Source of the DNA: an uncultured bacterium
Lineage (GTDB): Bacteria > Verrucomicrobiota > Lentisphaeria > Victivallales > UBA1829
Length of the DNA: 37,060 nt
Direction: 5' to 3'
NCBI GenBank assembly: GCA_900549415.1
Contig: URNX01000032.1
Coordinates: forward strand, 1 to 37,060
The position numbers were made by a program, and so were the translations under genes. Below the pieces are notes generated by a model that saw only the letters and a program-made list of their open reading frames with translations, did not search any database and was not told the DNA's origin. Below, in pieces: positions 23,861 to 30,855 of this stretch (positions are counted from its first letter, which is position 1; the number at the start of each line of letters is the position of its first letter).

Positions 23861-24763
23861 TTACTTTTTAATGTTTTGTTCCAGTTCTTTGATTTTCTGT
23901 GCGGAAGCGTTGTTCTGCTTTTTCAGTTCTTCAATCTCGCGGTTTTTTTCGGCGGAAATCTGTTCCATGCGCTGAAGCTGTTCTTTTTTTTCTTTGGCAA
24001 AATTGTCTTTGAGAGCGGCAACTTCGCGTTCATTTGCCGATTTCATTTCCCTGAGCGCCTTGTCGAACTCTTTTTTCTGCGAGTCGAGCCCTTTTTTCAG
24101 TTCGGAGATGCCTTTCTGCATATCCTCTGCCGAACCGGTGAGTTTGACGGTTTTGTCATTGACTGCCTGGATTGCCTCTTTCTGCTGAACATCGGCGGCG
24201 CGGTTTTCGCGGTCGGTGCGGTTCTGGCGCTGGAAGAAGAGCACGCCGAGCACAATCAGGGCGGCGAGGAGCACGAAGACGAATCCATAGCCGAGCCAGA
24301 CCTTGCGCTCGGCTTTGTCCGCCTTCTTCTCAAGTGAGTTCATCCGGTCGGCCATGTCGCGGAAGCTTTCCGCAAACATGCGGCCGAGTTCATCGGACTG
24401 CTGTTTTGCAATCATGGCGAACTCATCGGTCGGCACGGGGACGGGGGCGGAAGCGGATTTTTCGGGTTCGTTCTGCTTCGGCATTTCCTCGCCCATCGCG
24501 GCGAAAAGCGGATCCTCCGCAACGGGGCGGACCGCATGGGTCTTGGCGAGTTCCGTTTCAATTTCCGGACCGCCGAGTCCCTTGTTGCGCAGTTCGGAGA
24601 TTTCTCGCAGGACGGCGAGAGTCGCTTCGGTGTAGACGCGGCGGCGTCCGACCATTTTGAAGTCGATATACTGCGTGTAGCGCGAGAGCCAGTCGTTGAC
24701 GGTTGTCCGGGCGGCGCCGAGTGTTTCGGCGAGCTCCATGACTGTGTAGGTTTTTTCCTCCAT
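23861..24763 (-). CDS. Membrane-anchored MerR-like DNA-binding protein with coiled-coil tail
   Basis: This 300-residue protein has an unusual build. Residues 1-75 form a MerR-type winged helix-turn-helix (YTVMELAETLGAARTTVNDWL, then RRRVYTEATLAVLREI). Residues about 76-155 are low-complexity and helical. One transmembrane helix follows at about 156-177 (WLGYGFVFVLLAALIVLGVLFF). Residues about 195-298 are a long, highly charged coiled coil (repeated KK, EE, LKK). The basic residues before the helix put the DNA-binding part in the cytoplasm and the coiled coil outside. It lacks the usual MerR effector domain. Its ATG is one base from the ribF stop, so it is co-expressed with ribF, queD and tsaC. 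Possible roles include transmembrane gene control or tethering of DNA to the envelope. The function is not recognised. Confidence 0.8.
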   Translation of the reverse strand: MEEKTYTVMELAETLGAARTTVNDWLSRYTQYIDFKMVGRRRVYTEATLAVLREISELRNKGLGGPEIETELAKTHAVRPVAEDPLFAAMGEEMPKQNEPEKSASAPVPVPTDEFAMIAKQQSDELGRMFAESFRDMADRMNSLEKKADKAERKVWLGYGFVFVLLAALIVLGVLFFQRQNRTDRENRAADVQQKEAIQAVNDKTVKLTGSAEDMQKGISELKKGLDSQKKEFDKALREMKSANEREVAALKDNFAKEKKEQLQRMEQISAEKNREIEELKKQNNASAQKIKELEQNIKK

Positions 24764-24764
24764 T

Positions 24765-25730
24765 TCAAGATCCTTTCAAGAGTTTGTCTGCGGCGGCAAT
24801 ATCCGTCTGAATTTGAGCGCGGAGTTCGTCAAGCGAGGCGAACTTCTTTTCCCGCCGCACATTTGCCGCAAGCTCCACGGCGAGCCGCTTTCCGTAAAGG
24901 TCGAGCGACCTGCCGAAGATATGTACTTCCACTTTCGGCGCGGGGTGCTCCTCGTGCCGGATCGTGGGTGCGATTCCGATATTCACAATGCCCGGAAAAC
25001 GTTCCGTTCCTGCTTCATCGCCCGCCCGGACCGCGTAGACTCCGAACGGGGGGAGAACTCCGGCGTCCAGATGCAGATTCGCAGTCGCCGCGCCGAGCAC
25101 TTTTCCGGCGAGTCCGAGTCCGTGTTCCACTTTGCCGAACAGCGTGTAACTGCGTCCGAGCATTTCCGCTGCGGAGGCAAGGTCACCACCGGCAACCGCT
25201 TTCCGGATTTCCGTGCTGCTTACAACGCCGTCGCCGAAGGTTACCTCATCGACGGGAGAAAAGACGAATCGGTCGAGCTTTGCCCGGCGTTCGAGATCAA
25301 CATAAGAGCCCGCCGCTTTTGCGCCGAAACGCCATGCGCGGCCGACGCAGACTCCGGTCAGCTTCACCGTTCCCGAGTGCAGACTCTGGTCGAGAAACTG
25401 GTCGGGCGAGAGCGCCGCGAATTCCTGTGTGAACGGGATGACAACCACGGCTTCCGCTCCGTACAGGCGGAGCAGACGCAGTTTTTCCTCCTGCGGGTAG
25501 AGCAGGGAGGGCGCGGCGCCGGGCGTGAGAACCGAGCGCGGGTGCGGATGAAACGTGATGACAACCGGAGTCGAATTGGTCCGCTGTGCAATCTCCCTCA
25601 GTGTCGCGAGCACCTTCTGATGCCCGCGGTGAACACCGTCGAAAACGCCGATTGCGGCGGCGGCTTTGGTGATTCCGTAACGGCTGAGGTCGCGCAGACT
25701 TTCCGTCCGGATGATTCGGTTCCGGTTCAT
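24765..25730 (-). CDS. ribF: Bifunctional riboflavin kinase / FAD synthetase
   Basis: This 321-residue enzyme phosphorylates riboflavin to FMN and adenylates FMN to FAD. The N-terminal nucleotidyltransferase domain shows GVFDGVHRGHQ, TFHPHP, and VSSTEIRKAV (about residues 28-185). The C-terminal kinase domain shows the GKVEHGLGLAGKVLGAATANL strand region, a divergent IAPTIRHEEHPAPKVEVHIF, and REKKF near the end. The usual GPT is IAPT here. Length is normal (about 310-330). It is the first gene of the operon ribF, merR-like, queD, tsaC, with its own promoter. No FMN riboswitch is apparent in the short leader. Confidence 0.92.
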   Translation of the reverse strand: MNRNRIIRTESLRDLSRYGITKAAAAIGVFDGVHRGHQKVLATLREIAQRTNSTPVVITFHPHPRSVLTPGAAPSLLYPQEEKLRLLRLYGAEAVVVIPFTQEFAALSPDQFLDQSLHSGTVKLTGVCVGRAWRFGAKAAGSYVDLERRAKLDRFVFSPVDEVTFGDGVVSSTEIRKAVAGGDLASAAEMLGRSYTLFGKVEHGLGLAGKVLGAATANLHLDAGVLPPFGVYAVRAGDEAGTERFPGIVNIGIAPTIRHEEHPAPKVEVHIFGRSLDLYGKRLAVELAANVRREKKFASLDELRAQIQTDIAAADKLLKGS

Positions 25731-25761
25731 TCGTTTTCCTTTGAATTAAACATCATCCGGT

Positions 25762-25789
25762 AAGTTAGCACGAATAATCGGTTTTTCAA
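25762..25789 (-). promoter_or_regulatory. ribF operon promoter
   Basis: On the minus strand TTGAAA (25789-25784), a 16-bp spacer and TAACTT (25767-25762). Expected start is near 25755, about 25 bases before the ribF ATG. The -10 is moderate. Confidence 0.6.
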
Positions 25790-25960
25790 GAACAAAGAAT
25801 GCAATTTGCTGTTCTTACCCGCCTGTATTCAATGTTTTTCCAATACCTGAAACCTCGGCGGACAGGGAGGTCTGCGGCTTCCGGATATGAATTGCTGTTT
25901 AAATTTTATCAGGTTGGAAAAATTTTATGAACTGTCTTTGAAACGATGCCGGGAATGATG
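25790..25960. other. Intergenic stretch with no gene
   Basis: This is the middle of the 358-base gap between the divergent ribF and PARG-ARH genes. It is AT-rich with scattered T runs. I see no open frame with a ribosome site, no convincing hairpin and no repeat beyond short AT-rich similarities. Confidence 0.5.
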
Positions 25961-25988
25961 TTGAAAAACGAATGGCGTATGCTATATT
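25961..25988 (+). promoter_or_regulatory. Promoter of the PARG-ARH fusion gene
   Basis: TTGAAA (25961-25966), 16-bp spacer, TATATT (25983-25988) with a TGC extended -10. The block TGCTATATTAAT is identical to that of the tRNA-Ala promoter. Transcription would begin near 25995, leaving a leader of about 94 bases. Confidence 0.7.
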
Positions 25989-26088
25989 AATATGCATGGG
26001 AAAGACAGTTTTATAAATTTTCAGAGTTCCTGAAAGCTGCAGAAAACAATTTTTAGAGGTTCCCGCAAAGAAAAAGGAAAATTGTATC

Positions 26089-27867
26089 ATGAAAGAACAG
26101 GATTTTTTGGCAAAATTCATTCCCGCATATGATCAGGGGAATATGGCGGTCTTGCACGAACTGCGCCTGGATATTTTTTTGGAAACGGCACAGATTGTAA
26201 AAAATGGGTCCTATACAACGGGAGACGGCGAGCTCGTCGCATTGCCGGATCCGTCCGGTATGATGAATGCTTCGGAGATGTACAGTTCCATTGATCCCGT
26301 CGTTTTGCCGGAGCAGCCGGCTCCCGTCATTATCGAGGTGAAGGACAGCGACTCCCTGCTTGCTGGGAAACGGCTTCTGGAAGAGGGGTATCATCCGGCA
26401 GTTCTGAATTTTGCCAACCGTCAGACGGCGGGCGGCGGGGTTCTGTATGGAGCCGGAGCTCAAGAGGAAAATATTTTCCGCCGCAGCAACCTTTTCATGT
26501 CTTTGTACCAGTTTCACCCGGACGGAATCAGTTTTGGCGTTCCTCAAAGACCCGAACGCTACCCGATGGATCGCACGACCGGCGGGATATATTCCCCGGA
26601 TATCACCGTTTTCAGAGGTTCGGAACCGGAGGGGTATCCTCTCCTGAAAACGCCGTACCGTCTCGGTATTGTAACTGTTGCCGCGATGAACCGGCCTGAA
26701 CTGAAAAACCGGTATCGGATTGCCGACCGTCTTGTAGAGCCGGTCAAGGAAAAAATGCGCACGATTTTCCGCATAGCGCTGAAGCACGGTCATGACGCGA
26801 TTGTTCTTGGCGCATGGGGTTGCGGAGCTTTCAAAAATCCGCCGCAGCATATTGCAAAACTGTTTCACCAGGTTCTGGATGAGCCGGAATTCTGTAATCG
26901 TTTCAAAAAGGTTGTTTTTGCCATTGTGGACCGCAGAAAGCTGGAGATCGGGCAAAGGAAAATCGGAAATTTTCTGCCGTTTTATGAAGAATTTGCGACG
27001 CCGGCGAACATCGTTGGCAATATCGGGCGGCAGGAGGACAAATCGGAGCTGTTCAATCGTTTCAAAGGGATGTTCTGGGGACTTGTTGTCGGGGATTGTC
27101 TCGGTTCTCCGATTCAGTTTAGCGAAAAGGACGAGCATCCGTATATTACGGAGATGGAGCCGTGCCCAGTTTTCCGTGTCCCTGCTGGCTATTGGACGGA
27201 TGATTCTTCCATGGCGTTCTGCATTGCGGAAAGCCTCGTGCGGCTGAAAAGATACGACCTGGAAGATATCGGCCGGAACTTTGTCCGCTGGTTCAGTGAG
27301 GGATTCTGTTCCAGCAAAGATTATGCTTTTGATATCGGTGGGGCGACGGCTTCTGCCATGTATCAGATTGCGCGGGGATCTCTCTGCAATGGAGAAGAGC
27401 AGTCGCAGGGGAATGGAAGCATCATGCGTTTTGCTCCGTCGTATATCTGGAATTACGGATCCGGAGACGATAAGATGCTGCACGAAATCAGCGATTTGAC
27501 CCACAGCAGCCGGAAAGTCCGGGAGACAATCTCGTTGATGGCCCGGATTTGCGATGAGCATATGACGGGGAAAAGAACCGGAATAGAATCGCTCTACAAG
27601 ACTCGCGACGAGGTCAACAACTCCGGCTGGGCGGTCTCTTCTCTGCAGGCGGCTCTGTGGGCATTTGAGACAACTTCGACTTTTGAAGACGGAATGATTG
27701 CCGCAGTCAATCTGGGCGGCGATTCGGATTCCATCGGCGCCGTCTTCGGGCAGATCGCAGGGGCGTATTACGGATTCGAGGCGATTCCTTCCCGCTGGGT
27801 CAATGCCGTTAAAGAGCACGGAAAAGTCAATGATCTGATTGAAGCCTTGATCCGGCTGAAAGTGTAA
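26089..27867 (+). CDS. Fusion of microbial PARG macrodomain and ADP-ribosylglycohydrolase (DraG/ARH)
   Basis: This 592-residue protein fuses two unrelated ADP-ribose hydrolases. Residues about 1-300 are a microbial poly(ADP-ribose) glycohydrolase (DUF2263/TIGR02452-like): GGG at 115-117, seven residues, then QEE at 125-127 with predicted catalytic E127, and the AWGCGAFKNPP macrodomain loop near 245. Residues about 325-592 are a DraG/ARH-type hydrolase: MFWGLVVGDCLGSP, the metal-binding TDD at 370-372, GNGSIMR, and GGDSDS with D545 and D547. Both active-site sets are complete. PARG cleaves ribose-ribose or glutamate-linked ADP-ribose; ARH enzymes act on arginine- or serine-linked ADP-ribose or related glycosides. 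A broad eraser of ADP-ribosylation is inferred. No ADP-ribosyltransferase lies within the window. It is a single gene with its own promoter and a hairpin terminator. The start at 26089 follows AAAGGAAAA. Confidence 0.9.
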   Translation: MKEQDFLAKFIPAYDQGNMAVLHELRLDIFLETAQIVKNGSYTTGDGELVALPDPSGMMNASEMYSSIDPVVLPEQPAPVIIEVKDSDSLLAGKRLLEEGYHPAVLNFANRQTAGGGVLYGAGAQEENIFRRSNLFMSLYQFHPDGISFGVPQRPERYPMDRTTGGIYSPDITVFRGSEPEGYPLLKTPYRLGIVTVAAMNRPELKNRYRIADRLVEPVKEKMRTIFRIALKHGHDAIVLGAWGCGAFKNPPQHIAKLFHQVLDEPEFCNRFKKVVFAIVDRRKLEIGQRKIGNFLPFYEEFATPANIVGNIGRQEDKSELFNRFKGMFWGLVVGDCLGSPIQFSEKDEHPYITEMEPCPVFRVPAGYWTDDSSMAFCIAESLVRLKRYDLEDIGRNFVRWFSEGFCSSKDYAFDIGGATASAMYQIARGSLCNGEEQSQGNGSIMRFAPSYIWNYGSGDDKMLHEISDLTHSSRKVRETISLMARICDEHMTGKRTGIESLYKTRDEVNNSGWAVSSLQAALWAFETTSTFEDGMIAAVNLGGDSDSIGAVFGQIAGAYYGFEAIPSRWVNAVKEHGKVNDLIEALIRLKV

Positions 27868-27882
27868 TCGGAAACAGGGGTG

Positions 27883-27910
27883 TCACAGAGTCCCTCCGGG
27901 CGTTCTGTGA
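27883..27910 (+). other. Small hairpin after the PARG-ARH gene
   Basis: TCACAGA (27883-27889) pairs with TCTGTGA (27904-27910). It precedes the main terminator by 18 bases and may stabilise the 3' end; it has no T run. Confidence 0.4.
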
Positions 27911-27927
27911 TTCTGTAAAACGCAGAT

Positions 27928-27963
27928 AACGTCCGGAAAATGCACACACATTTTCCGGACGTT
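27928..27963. terminator. Perfect 15-bp hairpin, probable bidirectional terminator
   Basis: AACGTCCGGAAAATG (27928-27942) and CATTTTCCGGACGTT (27949-27963) form a perfect stem with a CACACA loop. It lies between the convergent PARG-ARH and uppP genes. T content after it is modest on both strands, so termination efficiency is uncertain. Confidence 0.7.
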
Positions 27964-28018
27964 GTTGTATTCGATGCATGGCTGCGCTTCTTACTGCGCT
28001 TTTCGGAAGAAAATGTAA

Positions 28019-28125
28019 AAGAGAATGAGGATTATTTCGAGAACAATCCGGTACTTCTCAAAATCTCCCACAAACGCGGGAGTAACCACAAGAGAATGAG
28101 GATTATTCCGAGAACAATCCGGTAC
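28019..28125 (-). repeat. 36-bp direct repeat with 71-bp period at the uppP 3' end
   Basis: Copies at 28019-28054 and 28090-28125 are identical at 35 of 36 positions. The upstream copy (in gene direction) encodes YRIVLGIILIL of UppP. The other lies across the stop codon and encodes nearly the same peptide in a different frame, because 71 is not a multiple of three. The spacer holds CTCCC/GGGAG, a small hairpin. Confidence 0.9.
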
Positions 28126-28883
28126 CAGCCGAAGAGTTTGAAATCTTTGCGGCGGATGTAATTCATGAAGAATGCAATCACCGCCCATGCCACAAAGAAC
28201 GCCGCGACGAACCCGACCGCCGTTGCGATCCACTGCTGCTGCGTCAGTGCCGCGCCGTGTTTCAGAAGACTGTATGCGGAGGCCGCGAACATGGTCGGAA
28301 TTGCGAGGAAAAAGGAGTATTCCACAGCGACCTGCCGCGAGGTTCCGAGCATCAGCGAACCAAGAATCGTCGACGCCGAACGCGAAGTTCCTGGAATCAT
28401 CGCGAGGCACTGCACAATGCCGATCAGGAACGCCCGCTTGAAACTCAGTTCATCCGTGCTGGAAACAATGATGGTCCGTTTGATCGTTTCAATCCAGAGC
28501 AGCGCAACTCCGCCGACAATCAGCGCGATTGCGACAGTGAGCGTGTTGTAAAGCAGTTCCTGAATTCTGGAACCGAAGAGTCCGCCGATGACGATTGCCG
28601 GAATTACGCCGACGGCCGCTTTGCACCAGAGCAGAAATGCGGATCTGCGCACTTCCGCGTCGCGGAGTGCCTGAAGCGGAAAAAGTTTTTTATGGAAATA
28701 AAACAGCACTGCGAAAATGGAGCCGAGCTGAACCACGACGAAAAACATGTCCTTGAACCCGGGGTCGAGCTTGATGAACTCGTTGACGATGATCATGTGT
28801 CCGGTGCTGCTGATCGGCAGAAACTCCGTAATTCCCTGAACAATTCCGAGAATCAGAGCGTACAGATCCAGAATCCAATTCAT
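28032..28883 (-). CDS. uppP: Undecaprenyl-diphosphatase
   Basis: This 283-residue integral membrane enzyme dephosphorylates undecaprenyl diphosphate to recycle the lipid carrier of peptidoglycan synthesis. The catalytic motifs are present: GITEFLPISSTGH (about residues 17-29) with E20, and PGTSRSA with its arginine near residue 173. Several transmembrane helices are visible throughout. Length is near the usual 265-280. The ATG at 28883 has TGGAG upstream. The C-terminal end (LWLLPRLWEILRSTGLFSK) arises downstream of a short duplication and differs from what the second copy would give (FYIFFRKAQ), so the tail seems recently altered. The catalytic core is far upstream and should be unaffected. 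Confidence 0.94.
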   Translation of the reverse strand: MNWILDLYALILGIVQGITEFLPISSTGHMIIVNEFIKLDPGFKDMFFVVVQLGSIFAVLFYFHKKLFPLQALRDAEVRRSAFLLWCKAAVGVIPAIVIGGLFGSRIQELLYNTLTVAIALIVGGVALLWIETIKRTIIVSSTDELSFKRAFLIGIVQCLAMIPGTSRSASTILGSLMLGTSRQVAVEYSFFLAIPTMFAASAYSLLKHGAALTQQQWIATAVGFVAAFFVAWAVIAFFMNYIRRKDFKLFGWYRIVLGIILILLWLLPRLWEILRSTGLFSK

Positions 28884-28905
28884 AAAAACTCCATTTCAGT
28901 GAAAA

Positions 28906-28944
28906 CGGAAAACCGGAACCGTTGCGGACGGTTCCGGTTTTCCG
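28906..28944 (-). terminator. Terminator after argG
   Basis: A perfect 16-bp stem (28906-28921 with 28929-28944, loop of 7). On the minus strand it is followed by TTTTC. It lies 13 bases past the argG stop and also in the uppP upstream region, so uppP needs a promoter within or just after it; none is obvious. Confidence 0.8.
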
Positions 28945-28957
28945 ATATGTGCGGCGA

Positions 28958-30202
28958 TTACTTCGTGGTGTAGCGGTGCTGTTTGTGGGCGAGAACTTTC
29001 AGGCGCATTGCGTTCTGGGCAATGTAGCCGGAAGCCATCGTCGGGTCCTGCAGACCGTGGTCGTCTTCGAAGGTCGCGAGCGACTCGTCGTAGAGACTGT
29101 ACGGGGAGCGGCGTCCGTTGACCATGACCGCGCCCTTGAAGAGGTTGACGCGGACATCGCCGGTGACGAAACGCTGGGATTCGGTGCAGAGAGCCTGAAT
29201 CATTTCGCGCTCGGGGGCGAACCAGAAGCCGTTGTAGCAGAGTTCGGCATATTTCGGCATGAGCATGTTCTTGAGTCCGATGCTGGCGCCGTCCATGCAG
29301 ATGGTTTCGAGGTCGCGGTGCGCTTCAAGGAGGATGGTACCTGCGGGGGCGTTGTAAACGCCGCGGGACTTCATCTGGGTGAAGCGGGTTTCGACGATGT
29401 CGATGGTTCCGATCGCGTGGTCGCAGCCGATTTTGTTGAGTTTGCGCATGAGCTGGGCGGGAGAGAGTCTCTCGCCGTTGACCGCGACGGGGATGCCCTG
29501 TTCGAAGGAGATGACGACGTCTTCCGGTTCATTTTTTGCCTGGGAGACGGGCTTTGTCATGACCCACATGTGTTCGAGGTCGGGAGCAACCCACGGATCT
29601 TCGAGATCCTGCGATTCGAAGGAGATGTGGAGGAGGTTGCGGTCCATGGAGTAGGTTTTTTTGATGGAAGCGGTGATGTTGAGACCGTTTTCCTTGCAGT
29701 AGTTGACCATGTCTTCACGGCCTTTGAACGGCCAGAGGTCGGGGCGGCGCCAGGGGGCGAGAACCTTGAGCGCGGGATCAAGCGCGTTGATGCTGAGTTC
29801 GAAGCGGACCTGGTCGTTTCCGCGGAAGGTTGCGAAGTGCATGATGGTGTCGGCGCCTTCCTGATGCGCGAGCTCGACGAGACCTTTTGCGATGGTCGGA
29901 CGGGCGAGGGAGGTTCCGAGGAGATATTTGCCTTCATACATGGCGTTCATCTGCAGAGCGGGGAAGTAGTAGTCGCGGATGAAGTCTTCGGCGATGTCGG
30001 CGAGGATGCATTTTTTCGCGCCGAGAGCGAGAGCTTTCGCCTCAAGCCCGTCGGTTTCCTCTTCCATGCCGACGTCCGCGCAGTACGCGATGATTTCAGT
30101 CTGGGGGTACTGATGGGCGAAGAAATGGAGCGCCGTCGTGGTGTCGAGTCCGCCGGAGAAGGCGAGGATGATTTTCTTGTGGTCGAATTTAGCCGTGTTC
30201 AT
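28958..30202 (-). CDS. argG: Argininosuccinate synthase
   Basis: This 414-residue enzyme joins citrulline and aspartate with ATP in arginine synthesis. The P-loop AFSGGLDTT (residues 14-22) is canonical, as are GTSLARPTIAKGLVE and the C-terminal ESQDLEDPW and LYDESLATF regions. The second signature is altered: where the family has G-x-T-x-K-G-N-D, this protein has F-A-T-F-R-G-N-D (residues 123-130). Length is normal to slightly long (about 400-410). The ATG at 30202 has AAGGAG 6 bases upstream. It is monocistronic between its own promoter and a strong terminator; argH is not adjacent. Activity is likely retained, since the altered positions are conservative in part, but this is an assumption. 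Confidence 0.92.
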   Translation of the reverse strand: MNTAKFDHKKIILAFSGGLDTTTALHFFAHQYPQTEIIAYCADVGMEEETDGLEAKALALGAKKCILADIAEDFIRDYYFPALQMNAMYEGKYLLGTSLARPTIAKGLVELAHQEGADTIMHFATFRGNDQVRFELSINALDPALKVLAPWRRPDLWPFKGREDMVNYCKENGLNITASIKKTYSMDRNLLHISFESQDLEDPWVAPDLEHMWVMTKPVSQAKNEPEDVVISFEQGIPVAVNGERLSPAQLMRKLNKIGCDHAIGTIDIVETRFTQMKSRGVYNAPAGTILLEAHRDLETICMDGASIGLKNMLMPKYAELCYNGFWFAPEREMIQALCTESQRFVTGDVRVNLFKGAVMVNGRRSPYSLYDESLATFEDDHGLQDPTMASGYIAQNAMRLKVLAHKQHRYTTK

Positions 30203-30244
30203 GATAAACTCCTTCAGTTTTCTTTAATCAGGCTTTTGAATAGT

Positions 30245-30272
30245 AAGATACCATTCAATCGTTTTTTTTCAA
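30245..30272 (-). promoter_or_regulatory. argG promoter
   Basis: On the minus strand TTGAAA (30272-30267), 16-bp spacer, TATCTT (30250-30245). Expected start near 30238, leader about 36 bases. No clear ARG box was found. Confidence 0.6.
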
Positions 30273-30444
30273 CCGGAAAATTTCTTTTTTTGCAAAAAAA
30301 CTAGGTTGATTGAGCTGTTCAGCGATAATCTTTGCGCTTCTGCCTGTTTTCATATTTTGTGTTGAACGCCGCCTGCGGGTGAATGTTTCCAGTTCATCCT
30401 TGCCGGATTTGTCAGGCTTTATGACTTGATTTTTGCGAATGCAT
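30273..30444. other. Intergenic stretch without a supported gene
   Basis: This is part of the 653-base gap between argG and ugd. T-rich and featureless apart from short hairpin-prone segments. A 93-codon minus-strand frame crosses it but has no family features. Confidence 0.5.
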
Positions 30445-30473
30445 TTGACTTTAAAGTTGATTCGTGCTAAATT
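30445..30473 (+). promoter_or_regulatory. Promoter reading into the structured RNA
   Basis: TTGACT (30445-30450), 17-bp spacer, TAAATT (30468-30473). No plus-strand protein gene follows; the expected transcript from about 30480 runs into the rod-shaped hairpin at 30538-30675. Confidence 0.6.
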
Positions 30474-30479
30474 AATGTA

Positions 30480-30676
30480 GAGTCGCGAAGAAACTCTTTG
30501 CGGTTCGGGCTCATTACAACCGTTATATTTCAGCAAATACTCTATAAACCCGCCAGTTGAAAAAAGTTTTTTGCTGCACGTCAGGTGAAGTGTATCCGGT
30601 AGGATTGTGTTTTCACATCTTGCCGGGCGCTTTCATTCCATCGTGCAGCAGGCTCTTGGCGGGGCCTATAGAGTAG
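30480..30676 (+). ncRNA. Candidate structured non-coding RNA, 6S-like rod with a central bubble
   Basis: From the predicted start, a small hairpin forms at about 30485-30502 (GCGAAGA with TCTTTGC). A long rod follows: TACTCTATA (30538-30546) with TATAGAGTA (30667-30675); CCCGCCA (30549-30555) with TGGCGGG (30657-30663); a large bubble (16 bases on one side, 6 on the other); TGCTGCACG (30572-30580) with CGTGCAGCA (30642-30650); GTGAA with TTCAC; and an apical ATCC/GGAT with a GGTA loop. A long irregular stem with a big internal bubble is the layout of 6S RNA, which binds RNA polymerase by mimicking an open promoter. Strand, exact ends and identity are not proven; no terminator is clear. It does not show tmRNA, RNase P or SRP RNA signatures. 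Confidence 0.5.
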
Positions 30677-30797
30677 TGGTTTGAAAGCGTTCGGTCTTTT
30701 CTCTGAATGTTTGAAGATGATTGTTTTATTGGATTTTTGTTGGTGTTATAATTCTTGTTCTTTGATTGAGGGGCGTAATATATTGCAAACAAACAAT

Positions 30798-30838
30798 TTA
30801 AAACAAAACCAGCCGGACTTTTTGTAGTTCGGCTGGTT
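30798..30838 (-). terminator. Terminator after the guaB-ugd operon
   Basis: On the minus strand a 13-bp stem (30838-30826 with 30819-30807, one wobble or mismatch) has a 6-base loop and is followed by TTTTGTTTT. It is 18 bases past the ugd stop. Confidence 0.85.
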
Positions 30839-30855
30839 TGCTGCGTGAGATCGCT

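Noticed and set aside
27991..28410. A 139-codon frame overlapping the uppP 3' end
   Set aside because: Its readable end (YRIVLEIILIL) comes from the duplicated uppP segment in another frame; the rest is a shadow.
28922..30304. A 460-codon plus-strand frame opposite argG
   Set aside because: No family features; argG on the other strand is certain. It also starts inside the argG terminator hairpin.
30255..30536. A 93-codon minus-strand frame in the argG-ugd gap
   Set aside because: No ribosome site, basic low-quality composition, and it overlaps the promoter and start of the RNA candidate.
30480..30676. tmRNA, RNase P RNA or SRP RNA at this locus
   Set aside because: No tRNA-like ends, no RNase P core signatures and no SRP GGAAG apical motif; the length is also wrong for the first two.
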